Below, in pieces: positions 30,434 through 40,707 of a stretch of 64,000 bases of DNA. A program made the translations under genes and the position numbers. The notes beneath the pieces are model-generated. The model was not told the DNA's origin. It saw nothing but the letters and a program-made list of their open reading frames with translations, and did no database searches. This stretch comes from Pseudomonadota bacterium (GTDB lineage: Bacteria > Pseudomonadota > Gammaproteobacteria > Burkholderiales > Rhodocyclaceae). Position 1 is the first letter of the stretch, and every line of letters begins with the position of its first letter. The stretch lies in assembly GCA_018241695.1 (NCBI GenBank), contig JAFEDH010000020.1, positions 62,001 through 126,000 of the forward strand, in the 5' to 3' direction.

Positions 30434-32154
30434 ATTTCCTCCGGTGCGGCAGGGATTTCGGGGGTGCCCGCCGGTTTCTGCGGAGCATCGAAAGGAATGC
30501 CCAGGGTACGCAACGCACCGGCCATGACCCGGGAAAACACGGGAGCCGCCACGTCGCCACCGTAATAGCTTCCGCCGGTAGGCTCGTCGATCATCACCGC
30601 CACCACCAGACGTGGATCGGAAGCGGGCGCCAATCCCACGAAGGAAGCCACGTATTTGTTGACATACGCGCCACCCTCCAGCTTGTGCGCGGTACCGGTC
30701 TTGCCTGCCGTGCGATATCCGGGCACCCGCGCCTTGGGCGCGGTGCCGCCCGGTTCGACCACCATTTCCAGCATGCTCCTGACCTCTTTCGCGGTCTGCG
30801 CGGAAAACACCGGCTTGCCACTGATGGGAGGCGTGTCCAGGCGGAGCAGGGACAGGGGCACCAGGTCACCGTCCCGCGCGAAAGCCAGGTAGGCGCGGGC
30901 CAGCTGGATCAGGGTGACGGAAATTCCATGCCCGTAGGCCATGGTGGCCTGTTCGATGGGCTGCCATTTCTTCCAGGGCCGCAGACGGCCTCCCACTTCG
31001 CCTGGGAAACCGAGTTTGAGCGGCGTTCCGAAGCCCAGACTGTCGAACATGTCCCACATCAACTCTGGCGGCATCGACAGCGCTATTTTTGCGGCACCGA
31101 CATTGGAGGATTTCTGGATCACCTGAGCCACGGTCAGGGCACCATGGAGATGGGCATCATGGATCACCGCCGGACCAATGCTCATGCGTCCGGGCGCGGT
31201 CTGGATCACGGTGTCGTAACGGTAATGCCCCTTTTCCAGCGCCAGGGCGGCGGTAAAGGGTTTCAGGGTGGAGCCGGGCTCGAAGGTATCGGTGAAGGCC
31301 CGGTTACGTAACTGGCCACCTGTCAGGTGTTCACGATTGTTGGGGTTGTAGGTGGGCAGATTGGCCAGGGCCAGTACTTCCCCGGTCCTGACATCCAGCA
31401 CCACGATTCCGCCGGCACGGGCCCGGTTCTGTTCGATCGCCTGCCTGAGATTGGAATAGGCGAGATACTGGATCTTGCTGTCCAGCGCCAGGGTCACATC
31501 CTTGCCGTCCAGCGGTGCCCGGATGGACTCCACATCCTCCACGATGTTGCCACGACGGTCCCGGATCACACGCCGGCTGCCGGGCTTGCCGACAAGCAGC
31601 GAATTGAAGGCCAGCTCGACGCCTTCCTGACCGGCATCCTCGACTCCCGTGAATCCGAGCACATGGGACGTGACATCGCCAGAGGGGTAATAACGGCGAT
31701 ATTCCTGCTGTTCGTGAATGCCGGGCAGCTTCAGGGCTTCGACCTGCTCCGCCACCTCGGGGGAAATCTGGCGCTTGATATAAACAAAATCCTTGTCCGA
31801 TGCCAGCCTGCGATCCAGTTCGCGCACATCCATTTCGAGCAGACGCGCCAATTGCCTCACATCGGCGGGCTGCAACCGGGCATCCTCGGGAATGGCCCAG
31901 ATGGATTTGACAGGCGTGGATACCGCCAGCACATCCCCATGCCGGTCAAGAATGCGGCCGCGGGTGGACGATATTTCCAAGACACGCTCATAGCGTGCCT
32001 CACCCTTGCCCCGGAGAAAATCATTACGGAATCCCTGCAGATAGATCGTCCGGCCTGCCAGCGTGGCGAATCCGAGCAACAACATCAGCAGGACGAAGCG
32101 GGAGCGCCAGGCCGGTACGGCCTGAGAGAGTACGGGGCTGCTGGAAAATCTCAT
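30430..32154 (-). CDS. ftsI: Septal transpeptidase FtsI (penicillin-binding protein 3)
   Basis: FtsI (574 residues) is the class B penicillin-binding protein that cross-links septal murein with FtsW. A short cytoplasmic tail and one membrane segment (about residues 20-38, FVLLMLLLGFATLAGRTIYL) are followed by the pedestal domain and the transpeptidase domain. The three active-site motifs are seen: the Ser and Lys of PGSTLKPFTA, SSN in KSSNVGAAK, and KTG in AGKTGTAHK. The C-terminus is Pro-rich. It overlaps ftsL and murE by four bases each. Confidence 0.97.
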   Translation of the reverse strand: MRFSSSPVLSQAVPAWRSRFVLLMLLLGFATLAGRTIYLQGFRNDFLRGKGEARYERVLEISSTRGRILDRHGDVLAVSTPVKSIWAIPEDARLQPADVRQLARLLEMDVRELDRRLASDKDFVYIKRQISPEVAEQVEALKLPGIHEQQEYRRYYPSGDVTSHVLGFTGVEDAGQEGVELAFNSLLVGKPGSRRVIRDRRGNIVEDVESIRAPLDGKDVTLALDSKIQYLAYSNLRQAIEQNRARAGGIVVLDVRTGEVLALANLPTYNPNNREHLTGGQLRNRAFTDTFEPGSTLKPFTAALALEKGHYRYDTVIQTAPGRMSIGPAVIHDAHLHGALTVAQVIQKSSNVGAAKIALSMPPELMWDMFDSLGFGTPLKLGFPGEVGGRLRPWKKWQPIEQATMAYGHGISVTLIQLARAYLAFARDGDLVPLSLLRLDTPPISGKPVFSAQTAKEVRSMLEMVVEPGGTAPKARVPGYRTAGKTGTAHKLEGGAYVNKYVASFVGLAPASDPRLVVAVMIDEPTGGSYYGGDVAAPVFSRVMAGALRTLGIPFDAPQKPAGTPEIPAAPEEM

Positions 32155-32423
32155 GACGCCGGCCTACCCTCGAGGGATAGCACCTGGCCGGGTGCCGGTG
32201 GTTTCATCTGCAACTTTTCACGGGCGATTTTTTCCACCCGGGCATGATTGGCCCAGGTGCTCTGTTCGAGCTGTAGCTGGCCCCATTCGACTTCCAGCTG
32301 CCGCATGCGCGCCTGCTCCCGCTCCAGCTCCACAAATAACCTGCGGGCGCGGTGATTGGCATCCACCGTGAAAAGTGCGCTGCCGACGGTGACCAGCAGC
32401 AGCGTGAGCAGGATGCGGGCCAT
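32151..32423 (-). CDS. ftsL: Cell division protein FtsL
   Basis: FtsL (90 residues) is a bitopic membrane protein that forms a coiled-coil complex with FtsB and FtsQ and activates FtsWI. One membrane segment lies at the very N-terminus (ARILLTLLLVTVGSALFTV), then a periplasmic coiled coil (ARRLFVELEREQARMRQLEVEWGQLQLEQ) and the ending WANHARVEKIAREKLQMKPP that FtsL proteins share. It overlaps rsmH by one base and ftsI by four. Confidence 0.94.
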   Translation of the reverse strand: MARILLTLLLVTVGSALFTVDANHRARRLFVELEREQARMRQLEVEWGQLQLEQSTWANHARVEKIAREKLQMKPPAPGQVLSLEGRPAS

Positions 32424-33361
32424 CAGGAATTCATCCCGGCATGGGTACGCTCACCCACCCGCATCACCGCACTGCGTGCCCGGGGATTGGCGGTAATTTC
32501 CGCAATCCGCGGCTTCACTGCACGCCCCACCAGTCGCAGCGGAGCGGGGGGCAGATCGGCGGCCCGCACCGGCACCCCCTTGGGAGGCTGCCGGGGTGTC
32601 GAGGCATCACGCATGAAATGCTTCACGATACGGTCTTCGAGTGAATGGAAGCTGATCACCACCAGGCGCCCGCCCGGACGCAGCCGTGCAAGCGCACGGG
32701 GCAGGGCTAGCGACAGCTCCTCAAGCTCCCGATTAATGAAGATCCGCAACCCCTGGAAACTGCGCGTCGCCGGATGCTGCCCCGGTTCCCGCGTACGGAC
32801 GGCCGTTTCCACGAGCGCGGCAAGCTGTCCGGTGCGTGTAATACCACCTCCGCTCCGAGCAGCCACAAGCGCCTTTGCAATCGCATGAGCAAACCGTTCT
32901 TCGCCATAGTCTCTGAGCACCTCCTCTATTTCACGTTGCGAAGCCCGCGCCAGCCATTCGGCAACGGTCTCCCCCTTGCTCGTATCCATACGCATGTCCA
33001 GCGGCGCATCGAAACGAAAACTGAATCCCCGTGCAGCCTCATCCAGCTGCGGGCTCGATACCCCGATATCCATCAACACACCGTCCACGGACACGATTCC
33101 GAGATCGTCAAGGATCTGGTCCGGCGCGCCGAACCATCGATGGTGAAGGGAGAAGCGGGAATCGCCGATGGCCGTGCCAGCGGCAATGGCAGCCGGATCC
33201 CGGTCGAGAGCGATCAATCGCCCATCGGGACCCAACCGTTCGAGAATTGCCCGGCTGTGGCCACCACGGCCAAAAGTGGCGTCGAGATAAATTCCGTCGG
33301 GACGAATGTTCAGGGCATCCACCGCCTCCGCCAGCAACACGCTGACGTGGCCAGCGGTCAC
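32423..33361 (-). CDS. rsmH: 16S rRNA (cytosine-1402-N4)-methyltransferase RsmH
   Basis: RsmH (MraW; 312 residues) methylates the N4 of C1402 in 16S rRNA in the ribosomal P site; RsmI, also encoded in this window, modifies the 2'-O of the same base. The N-terminal [15 protein letters not shown], the SAM-binding [14 protein letters not shown] and [11 protein letters not shown], the [20 protein letters not shown] loop and the C-terminal [16 protein letters not shown] are diagnostic. It overlaps mraZ by four bases at its start. Confidence 0.97.
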   Translation of the reverse strand: MTAGHVSVLLAEAVDALNIRPDGIYLDATFGRGGHSRAILERLGPDGRLIALDRDPAAIAAGTAIGDSRFSLHHRWFGAPDQILDDLGIVSVDGVLMDIGVSSPQLDEAARGFSFRFDAPLDMRMDTSKGETVAEWLARASQREIEEVLRDYGEERFAHAIAKALVAARSGGGITRTGQLAALVETAVRTREPGQHPATRSFQGLRIFINRELEELSLALPRALARLRPGGRLVVISFHSLEDRIVKHFMRDASTPRQPPKGVPVRAADLPPAPLRLVGRAVKPRIAEITANPRARSAVMRVGERTHAGMNS

Positions 33362-33807
33362 AGCGAAATACCCTCGAATCCGGGCGGAGGCGCATCACCA
33401 GCCAGTGCCGCGCAAGCCGCTTCATGCTGGGCAGCCCAGCCGGCGTCGCTCCATATCTCGAAATGACTGCCCATCCCCACTAGCCAGATTTGTTTCTCCA
33501 GCCCGGCATAAGCACGCAACTCGGGGGCGATCAACAGGCGGCCGGCACCATCCAGTCCATCTTCCCGTGCATTGCCCACCAGCACGCGCTTGGCCGCCGC
33601 GGAACGGGGGTCGAAACTGGGCGCGGCAAGGATACGTTCGCGGATGGGCGCCCAAGCAGGCTCCGGATAGAGCAGCAGACAGCGATGGGGATGCGTAGTC
33701 AGCACCAGCCGCCCCTCACCGATCGTGGCGAGGACATCCCGATGCCGGGCCGGGATCGCCATGCGTCCCTTGGCATCCAGATTCAACGCCGTCGCTCCTT
33801 GGAACAT
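33358..33807 (-). CDS. mraZ: Transcriptional regulator MraZ
   Basis: MraZ (149 residues) is a DNA-binding protein made of two AbrB-like (SpoVT) folds. It forms ring-shaped oligomers and represses its own promoter and the dcw operon. Both folds have the expected DARG-like segment: [18 protein letters not shown] in the first, and [18 protein letters not shown] in the second. Three GTGGG-type boxes with 10-base spacing lie upstream and overlap the promoter, as expected for autoregulation. It is the first gene of the cluster that extends to ftsZ. Confidence 0.96.
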   Translation of the reverse strand: MFQGATALNLDAKGRMAIPARHRDVLATIGEGRLVLTTHPHRCLLLYPEPAWAPIRERILAAPSFDPRSAAAKRVLVGNAREDGLDGAGRLLIAPELRAYAGLEKQIWLVGMGSHFEIWSDAGWAAQHEAACAALAGDAPPPGFEGISL

Positions 33808-33841
33808 TCCACCCCCATTGCAGCCGGGGAATCACACGATT

Positions 33842-33894
33842 CCCCACTAATCACCACCTTTCCCCACTTTATGGCCAAAAAAGGGGATGGTCAA
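33842..33894 (-). promoter_or_regulatory. dcw operon promoter with three MraZ-binding boxes
   Basis: On the minus strand, TTGACC (33894-33889) and TAAAGT (33871-33866) are separated by exactly 17 bases, a good sigma-70 promoter. Downstream, and overlapping the -10 element, TGGGG, TGGTG and TGGGG occur at exactly 10-base intervals (minus-strand complements at 33862-33866, 33852-33856 and 33842-33846), which matches the TGGGN-N5 repeat array bound by MraZ. Binding there would block RNA polymerase, so autorepression of mraZ and the whole cluster is expected. Confidence 0.85.
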
Positions 33895-34030
33895 GAGGAA
33901 AACAGGGAATTTTTCATTCCAGACAACGACTTATCGCGCTTCCCTAAAACTCAAATAAAAAATATCCCTAGAAAAATCAAAGGGGATAGAAGTGGAATCG
34001 AAAGTGAATTATCAGGAACAGAGGGAGGGT

Positions 34031-34402
34031 GGGAAGCCCGCCGATAAGCCGGGTTCTGTCGTGGGCAATCATTCCTCTGGGACCGCCGTTACCGACGGCC
34101 TCTAGCAGCCTACCCGGGAGCAGCGCGAGCCACGCCATCGCTCCCCTATTTGGCCTTGCCCCGGACGAGGTTTGCCATGCCGTCCGTGTCACCACGGCCG
34201 CGGTGGGCTCTTACCCCACCATTTCACCCTTACCGGTTCTTGCGAACTTAGGCGGTATCTTTCTGTTGCACTGTCTGTCGCCTTGGGCCGCCCACCGGAG
34301 TGGACGGCTTATAACGCCTGGCCGTTAGCCAGCGTCCCGCTCTATGGGGCCCGGACTTTCCTCCAGATGCAAAGCATCCAGCGATTGCCTGGCGAACTTC
34401 CC
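34031..34402 (-). ncRNA. rnpB: RNase P RNA, bacterial class A
   Basis: The minus strand reads as a full class A RNase P RNA of about 372 nt. The first and last 12 bases pair to form helix P1 (GGGAAGTTCGCC with GGCGGGCTTCCC). The conserved 5' core GAGGAAAGTCCGGGC, the central ACAGAAAGATACCGCC and GGTAAGGGTGAAA segments, and the 3' core ACAGAACCCGGCTTATCGG, which includes the tRNA CCA-binding and P4 elements, are present in the right order. It is the catalytic component that matures tRNA 5' ends. Open frames over this stretch are spurious. Confidence 0.97.
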
Positions 34403-34409
34403 GGGGCAG

Positions 34410-34415
34410 ATTTTA
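34410..34415 (-). promoter_or_regulatory. Probable -10 element for rnpB
   Basis: TAAAAT on the minus strand lies 7 bases before the first base of helix P1, the right distance for a sigma-70 -10 box. No convincing -35 hexamer is found 16-18 bases upstream. The element overlaps the end of the thioesterase gene. Confidence 0.5.
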
Positions 34416-35045
34416 CGGCCTTGGCAGAGCATCAGGGGCTTTCATCCCGGGATGGGTGCCGATAAACAGTGCGCGGGCCGTGGTGAGAAGCTGTCCTTCC
34501 GGATCGCGACACTCGCCTTCCACATGCACCTTCCTGCCCTCCGTCTTGCCAATCCATGCGGCAAAGTGCAGGGGAACCCCGAGCGGCGAAGGGCGACGGA
34601 AATCCACCGACAGTGAAGCCGTGGGACCCGCCGGGCCGTTGAGAATGCACGCGAACGCCAGCAACTGGTCGTAGATGCCGGAGAGCACCCCCCCATGCAC
34701 CATGCCCGGTGGGCCTTCATGAATGGACGTCACCACCACCTCGGCCAGCAGGCGTTCGCTATCACGGCGAAAATGCAATTTGGGAGCGAGGGGATTGCAC
34801 GGTCCGGTCATGGGTCCATAGGGCAGCAGCCACTCGATGCCACCACTCAGATCCTCGAACTGGAAACGGGGCAGCATGCGCTCTTCGGCGCCATGTTCCT
34901 CAAGCTGTCGATTCAGCAACTGGAGGGTCGCGGTGAGCGCAGCGAGGCCAGCCGTATCGACATTCACACGCTGCAGGCGTAGCAGGGTTTCGCGCATCGC
35001 ATCGGCGATGCGGTGATAAGCTGTCTGTTCTGGAGTCAGTTGCAT
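34413..35045 (-). CDS. PaaI-type hotdog-fold thioesterase family protein
   Basis: A 210-residue protein. The N-terminal 70 residues are helical (TPEQTAYHRIADAMRETLLRLQRV). The C-terminal part is a hotdog domain with the active-site helix GPPGMVHGGVLSGIYDQLLA and the strand TASLSVDFRRPSPLGVPLHFAAW, typical of PaaI/4-hydroxybenzoyl-CoA-like acyl-CoA thioesterases. The substrate cannot be named from sequence; a role in hydrolysing CoA esters from aromatic or steroid catabolism is possible. It lies directly upstream of rnpB on the same strand. Confidence 0.75.
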   Translation of the reverse strand: MQLTPEQTAYHRIADAMRETLLRLQRVNVDTAGLAALTATLQLLNRQLEEHGAEERMLPRFQFEDLSGGIEWLLPYGPMTGPCNPLAPKLHFRRDSERLLAEVVVTSIHEGPPGMVHGGVLSGIYDQLLAFACILNGPAGPTASLSVDFRRPSPLGVPLHFAAWIGKTEGRKVHVEGECRDPEGQLLTTARALFIGTHPGMKAPDALPRP

Positions 35046-35224
35046 GGAAGGCCGGGGAACAAGAATAAACCCCGATTGTCTCCAAGACTTTCACGCCAAA
35101 CAAGTGAATCTTCACATCGAGGCGACAAGGAAAAGGGATTGCGCGGATTCCAGGCCATCCATCGTTGCGGACCGTCTCAAGACTGCTAAGGTGAAAACGC
35201 CCCCACTATCGAGGATATGACGAC

Positions 35225-35815
35225 ATGCCCACCACGCTGAAAGCCATTGCCACCCAGAAACCGCCCGCCGGTATCCGTCTTTGCAGCCCGGGGGGACATG
35301 GAATGGTCAAGCCCGATTCTCCGGCCATTTCGGTAATGACCGATTTCCGGACCGTCAGCGCCTCCACCATCAGTAGCGACGTATCCCTGCCACAGGCCTC
35401 CGCCGCCATGGTCGCACGAGGGGTGCGGCTGCTGTTCGTGACTGCCGGCGGCGGCCAGCTTGTGGGACTGATCACCGCACGCGATACGCTGGGAGAGCGT
35501 CCCTTGCAGATCCTGCAAAGCAGCGGCGGCACGTACGCCGATCTGCGGGTGAGCGACCTGATGTGTACGGTGGCGGATTTTGACACCGTGACGCTTGGGG
35601 ATGTCATGCATGCCCGGGTTGCCGATGTGCTGGCGACACTGAAACGCTTCGGCCGTCAGCATCTGCTGGTTTCTGACGAAGATCCGGAAGATGGCAGCAC
35701 ACGCATTCGCGGCGTGTTCTCCGCGACCCAGATCGGCCGCCAGCTGGGTGTACCGGTCCATGGCTTCGAAGTCGCCCGGACCTTTGCCGAAATCGAAGCC
35801 GCACTGGCTCACTGA
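35225..35815 (+). CDS. CBS-domain pair protein
   Basis: A 196-residue protein consisting essentially of two CBS domains: VMTDFRTVSASTISSDVSLPQASAAM to LLFVTAGGGQLVGLITARD (about residues 40-85), and VSDLMCTVADFDTVT to LLVSDEDPEDGSTRIRGVFSATQIGRQLG (about residues 108-180). CBS pairs bind adenosyl nucleotides and act as energy sensors. No catalytic or membrane domain is attached, so the target is unknown. GAGGAT precedes the ATG. The first 30 residues are Pro/Gly-rich and may be flexible; an internal ATG at residue 27 is possible as a start. Confidence 0.8.
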   Translation: MPTTLKAIATQKPPAGIRLCSPGGHGMVKPDSPAISVMTDFRTVSASTISSDVSLPQASAAMVARGVRLLFVTAGGGQLVGLITARDTLGERPLQILQSSGGTYADLRVSDLMCTVADFDTVTLGDVMHARVADVLATLKRFGRQHLLVSDEDPEDGSTRIRGVFSATQIGRQLGVPVHGFEVARTFAEIEAALAH

Positions 35816-35893
35816 CCTGCCGGCCAACCGTTCCCCGGTCACGACCCTGCGCCGCACAAGCCATCCGGCGCGGCAAGCGGTATCTCGCGGGAA

Positions 35894-36364
35894 TCAGCCT
35901 CCGTCGCCGGCAGCTTCGGCCGGTGTACGGCCCGGTTTACCTTCGCCTCCCGTGCTGGCCGCCGGTGTGAAGACGATGCCTTCGTCTTCGGCGGTAAACG
36001 CCCCCACCGTGGCGCCTTTGTCCGCAGGCGCCTGCTCCATGCGCTGGAGCCGGCATTCGACGGTTTCGGCGACATACCAGCGCTTGCCGAGTTTCAGAAA
36101 GAAAGTGCGCGGATCGGACTGGAATAGCTCAAGACGGAACCCGCGATCAGCCGAGAACTCCTGCAGCGGATGACGACGCATGCAGTCGGGCCGATGGGTC
36201 ACCACCACATCCACCTGCCAGTCGCTCCACGCCCAGGATTTGTCGCGGAAAATCGTCAGGGAGTGATCCCGATCCCCCCCGATCATGTAAGAGGCCGAGT
36301 CTCCGCGTCCACATCCCGCCAGGGCCAAAGCTGCCAGACACAATGCCACCATATGCATCCGCAT
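35894..36364 (-). CDS. Putative lipoprotein of unknown function
   Basis: A 156-residue protein with a lipoprotein signal peptide: MHMVALCLAALALAGCGRG, with the lipobox LAGC and lipidation expected at Cys18. The mature part has SLTIFRDKSWAWSDWQVDVVVTHRPDCMRRH and FFLKLGKRWYVAETVECRLQRM, with two Cys that may form a disulfide, and a disordered Gly/Ala-rich C-terminal tail. I do not recognise a named family. It lies 12 bases downstream of pyrC on the same strand and may be cotranscribed. Confidence 0.72.
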   Translation of the reverse strand: MRMHMVALCLAALALAGCGRGDSASYMIGGDRDHSLTIFRDKSWAWSDWQVDVVVTHRPDCMRRHPLQEFSADRGFRLELFQSDPRTFFLKLGKRWYVAETVECRLQRMEQAPADKGATVGAFTAEDEGIVFTPAASTGGEGKPGRTPAEAAGDGG

Positions 36365-36376
36365 CTTTTTCGTCTC

Positions 36377-37414
36377 CTAATTTTCAAGCCGCCAGGCTAC
36401 CGCCTCACCCGCACGGAAGGGTACCAGCGGATCACCCGTGAGCATCGGCTGGCTGGCCGGCACCGTCCAGCTTTTCCGGGCCAGGGTGATCTGCTCGGTA
36501 TTGCGGGGCAAGCCGTAAAAATCAGGGCCGAAATGGCTGGCGAACCCTTCCAGCCTGTCCAGGGCGCCGGCGGCTTCGAATGCCTCGGCATACAGTTCGA
36601 TACCGGCATGGGCCGTATAGCAGCCGGCACAGCCACAGGCCGCTTCCTTGGTGCTGCGGGAATGAGGAGCGGAGTCGGTGCCGAGAAAGAACCTGGAACT
36701 GCCGGAGATCGCCGCGGCCACCAGTGCCTTGCGATGGATTTCGCGCTTCAATACCGGCAGGCAGTAGTTGTGGGGACGCATCCCGCCCGCGAAGAGTGCG
36801 TTCCGGTTGAGCAGCAGATGATGGGCGGTGATGGTGGCCGCGACATTGGCTCCTGCAGCCGCCACGAACTGGGCGCCCTCCTTCGTGGTGATGTGTTCCA
36901 GCACCACCTTGAGGCCGGGAAAATCTCCAAGCAGGGGAACCAGCACGGTATCGATGAATACCGCTTCGCGATCGAAAATATCCACCGCCGGATCGGTGAC
37001 CTCGCCGTGAACCAGCAGGGGCATGCCCAGGGTTTCCATGCGGGCCAGCACAGCGCGGCATTTACGCAGGTCGGTGACTCCCGCATCGGAATGGGTGGTG
37101 GCTCCCGCCGGGTATAGCTTGACCGCATGAATGCAGCCGCTGGCGCGCGCCACATCGATTTCGGCGGGAGCGGTGCTATCCGTCAGATAAAGCGTCATCA
37201 ACGGTTCGAAGCGGGTGCCGGCCGGCAGGGCGGCCAGGATCCGGCTCCGGTACTCCATCGCCCGGGCCGTCGTGGTTACCGGAGGCTTGAGATTGGGCAT
37301 GACAATGGCGCGGGCGAAGCGACGTGCCGTGTCGGGCAGAACCGCCTCGAGGGCGGCCCCGTCACGCAGGTGCAGATGCCAGTCATCGGGGCGGGTAAGC
37401 GTTAGGGTATACAT
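36377..37414 (-). CDS. pyrC: Dihydroorotase
   Basis: PyrC (345 residues, class II/E. coli type) cyclises carbamoyl aspartate to dihydroorotate in pyrimidine synthesis. Zinc-site elements are visible: [10 protein letters not shown] near the N-terminus, [21 protein letters not shown] with the carbamylated Lys, the His of [16 protein letters not shown]-like [11 protein letters not shown], and the catalytic Asp of [10 protein letters not shown]. The [15 protein letters not shown] segment and the later GCAGCYTAH are characteristic of this class. It is divergent from the SDR gene with a 50-base gap. Confidence 0.97.
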   Translation of the reverse strand: MYTLTLTRPDDWHLHLRDGAALEAVLPDTARRFARAIVMPNLKPPVTTTARAMEYRSRILAALPAGTRFEPLMTLYLTDSTAPAEIDVARASGCIHAVKLYPAGATTHSDAGVTDLRKCRAVLARMETLGMPLLVHGEVTDPAVDIFDREAVFIDTVLVPLLGDFPGLKVVLEHITTKEGAQFVAAAGANVAATITAHHLLLNRNALFAGGMRPHNYCLPVLKREIHRKALVAAAISGSSRFFLGTDSAPHSRSTKEAACGCAGCYTAHAGIELYAEAFEAAGALDRLEGFASHFGPDFYGLPRNTEQITLARKSWTVPASQPMLTGDPLVPFRAGEAVAWRLEN

Positions 37415-37464
37415 GGGCGCAAATTATAAAGGCAGCACGATTCATCACATTGAAGGAGACAGGA

Positions 37465-38349
37465 ATGCGGGAATTCAAGGGCAAGACAGCCGTCATCACC
37501 GGCGCTGCCAGCGGTATCGGCAAGGCCATCGCGGCCCGTCTGCTGGGCGAAGGCATGAAGGTGGTTTTATCCGACGTGGAGGCGCCGGCCCTGGACAGGA
37601 CGGTGAATGAGTTTCTCGCCCAGGGCGCCGACGTGTGCGGTATCGAGGCCGATGTGACCCACTATCCGGCCATGGCGGCCCTGGCGGAAAAAAGCTTCGC
37701 CCGCTACGGCGCGGTCCATGTGCTGGTCAACAACGCTGGCGTGGTGGTGCCCGAAGCGCCCAATCTCTGGGACGTATCCCTCAACACCTTTGCTTGGCAC
37801 ATGAATGTTCATTTCTGGGGCGTGCTCCATGGCATCAAGGCTTTCATGCCGCGGCTCGTGGCCCAGAACCAGGAAGCCGCAGTGATGAATGTGGTGGCCC
37901 ATCCCGGCGCACTGATCCAGTCGCCCATCCTGCCCGCCTATTCCGCCTCCAAGGCCGCCGCCGCCTCGATCACGGAAAACCTGCACTACCAGCTACGCAA
38001 GCAGAACTCGCCAATCCGGGCGCACATCCTCTTTCCCGGCCCACACACGGTGCCTTCCAATACCTATACCGCCAGCCGCAACCGGCCAGCCCACCTGGCG
38101 CCGGAACCCCACGAACCGGTGCCGGTGGTGAAATCCCTGGAGGAGATGCAGGCCTGGTGTCTCAAGACTTACGGCTTCGAGCGTCCCACCACCCGCGCCG
38201 AGCAGGTGGCCGAGGATGCCTTTCAGGGCCTGGTCAGCGGTGATTACTGGATCCTTCCTTCCAAGGAAGCGCTGGACAAAGCCGTCGTCCAGCACCATGA
38301 GGAACTGATGGCACGGCGCGACCCGGTACTGCCTTTCGAGATGCTGTAA
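37465..38349 (+). CDS. Short-chain dehydrogenase/reductase with atypical catalytic Ser region
   Basis: A 294-residue SDR. The nucleotide-binding GAASGIGKAIA (TGxxxGxG type), the DVEAPAL segment after strand 2, with an Asp favouring NAD, LVNNAGVVVPE, and the catalytic YSASK are present. In the strand that normally carries the catalytic Ser (SSxAG), this protein has NVVAHPGALIQSP, so the Ser seems to be missing. The start at 37465 is behind GAAGGAGACAGG; an ATG at 37450 is possible. The substrate is unknown; similar SDRs occur in steroid degraders, but the neighbours here are housekeeping genes. Confidence 0.85.
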   Translation: MREFKGKTAVITGAASGIGKAIAARLLGEGMKVVLSDVEAPALDRTVNEFLAQGADVCGIEADVTHYPAMAALAEKSFARYGAVHVLVNNAGVVVPEAPNLWDVSLNTFAWHMNVHFWGVLHGIKAFMPRLVAQNQEAAVMNVVAHPGALIQSPILPAYSASKAAAASITENLHYQLRKQNSPIRAHILFPGPHTVPSNTYTASRNRPAHLAPEPHEPVPVVKSLEEMQAWCLKTYGFERPTTRAEQVAEDAFQGLVSGDYWILPSKEALDKAVVQHHEELMARRDPVLPFEML

Positions 38350-38356
38350 CCCGTGC

Positions 38357-39223
38357 TCAGCCCTTGAGTTCGAGCGCTCGCGAGTACAGGGTATTTTTCG
38401 CGGCACCCGTGATCCTGGCGGCCAGGCTGGCCGCCTGCCGGGTGGGCAGTTCCGCCACCAGCAGGGCCAGCACCCGTTCGGCCTCCGCATCGAGACTGCC
38501 GCTGTTCGTTTCGGGCGGAGCAGAAACGATCAGGACAAATTCACCACGTTGGTGGTTGGCATCGGCCGCCAGCCAGGAAGGAGCCGCCGCCAGGGGCATA
38601 CGTGCAATCTGCTCGAAACGCTTGGTCAATTCCCGCGCCACCACCAGCTCGCGGTCCGGATCGAGCAGCCCGGCCAGATCATGCACGGTTTCGCTGATGC
38701 GGTGCGGAGCCTCATAAAACACCAGTGCGGCGGGCACAGCAGCGAGCGACTGAATTTCCGTGCGACGGGCAGCCGAACGGGAGGGAAGAAAGCCGATAAA
38801 AAGAAAGCGCTGATCGAGCAGCCCCGAGGCGGACAGCGCCACAGCGGCGGCATTCGGCCCCGGCAACGGTACCACCGGGAACCCCGCCGCCTGCACCGCC
38901 CGAACCGCCCGCGCACCCGGATCGGAAATCCCCGGTGTGCCCGCGTCGGAAATCAGCGCCACCGCCCTGCCTTCGGCCAGCAGGGCGAGCACCCTTGCGC
39001 TGGCGGCATTCTCGTTATGCTCATGGAGCGGAAATACCGGTGCGGTGACGCCGTGGTGATCGAGAAAATGCCGTGCATGGCGCGTATCCTCGCAGGCGAT
39101 CGCATCCACGCCGCGCAGGCAGTCCAGCGCACGCCGGCTGACATCGGCGAGATTTCCGATCGGCGTCGCCACCACATACAATGCTGCCGTCTTATCAACC
39201 GCAGGGAACTCGATGTCATTCAT
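38357..39223 (-). CDS. rsmI: 16S rRNA (cytidine-1402-2'-O)-methyltransferase RsmI
   Basis: RsmI (about 288 residues from the ATG at 39223) methylates the ribose of C1402 in 16S rRNA, complementing RsmH. The tetrapyrrole-methylase fold shows ALYVVATPIGNLADVSRRAL, AIACEDTRHARHFL, LISDAGTPGISDPG, VVPLPGPNAAAVAL and FIGFLP. The C-terminal LLVAELPTRQAASLAARITG is also typical. Its 5' end overlaps the divergent yraN start by 11 bases. Further in-frame ATGs lie up to 36 bases upstream. Confidence 0.95.
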   Translation of the reverse strand: MNDIEFPAVDKTAALYVVATPIGNLADVSRRALDCLRGVDAIACEDTRHARHFLDHHGVTAPVFPLHEHNENAASARVLALLAEGRAVALISDAGTPGISDPGARAVRAVQAAGFPVVPLPGPNAAAVALSASGLLDQRFLFIGFLPSRSAARRTEIQSLAAVPAALVFYEAPHRISETVHDLAGLLDPDRELVVARELTKRFEQIARMPLAAAPSWLAADANHQRGEFVLIVSAPPETNSGSLDAEAERVLALLVAELPTRQAASLAARITGAAKNTLYSRALELKG

Positions 39224-39601
39224 CCCCCGCATTCTCCGGCGCAATGCCGTCCCGCGCAAGCGCGGTGCCGCGGCGGAAGAACTCGCGGCCAGCCATCTGC
39301 GCGGTCAGGGGCTGAAGATTCTCGATCGCAACTATCGTATCCGGGGTGGCGAAATCGACCTGATCGCCCGTGATGGCGATACCCTCGTCTTCATCGAGGT
39401 GCGGCTGCGCAGCCGGCAGGATTTTGGTGGTGCGGCAGAAAGCATCACACCCGCAAAATGTCGTCGCATCATCCTTGCGGCACAGCACTACCTGGCTGCG
39501 AACATCCGTGGGCATCATCCCCCCTGCCGGTTCGACTGCGTCCTGCTCGATGCCCTTTCTAAAGGCAGCATGCAATGGATAAGAAATGCGTTTGACGTGG
39601 A

Positions 39602-39605
<4 letters not shown>
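39213..39605 (+). CDS. YraN/UPF0102-family nuclease-like protein
   Basis: A 130-residue UPF0102 protein. It has the family core GAAAEELAASHLRGQGLKILDRNYR, GGEIDLIARDGDTLVFIEVRLRS and ITPAKCRRIILAAQHYL, a restriction-endonuclease-like fold with the acidic/Glu-x-Lys-like pattern EIDLI...FIEVR. The usual Lys in that motif is Arg here (FIEVRLR against FVEVKLR in many homologues). The biochemical role in bacteria is poorly known. It is divergent from rsmI, an arrangement conserved from E. coli to betaproteobacteria. The next gene starts at an overlap with its stop. Confidence 0.88.

Positions 39606-40706
<1,101 letters not shown>

Positions 40707-40707
<1 letters not shown>

Noticed and set aside
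33907-33921. GGAAT-AATTCC-type short inverted repeat upstream of the dcw promoter
   Set aside because: Five-base arms in an AT-rich stretch; no evidence that it is an operator.
34029-34328. 99-codon open frame over the RNase P RNA
   Set aside because: The region folds and reads as class A RNase P RNA on the minus strand; the frame is incidental.
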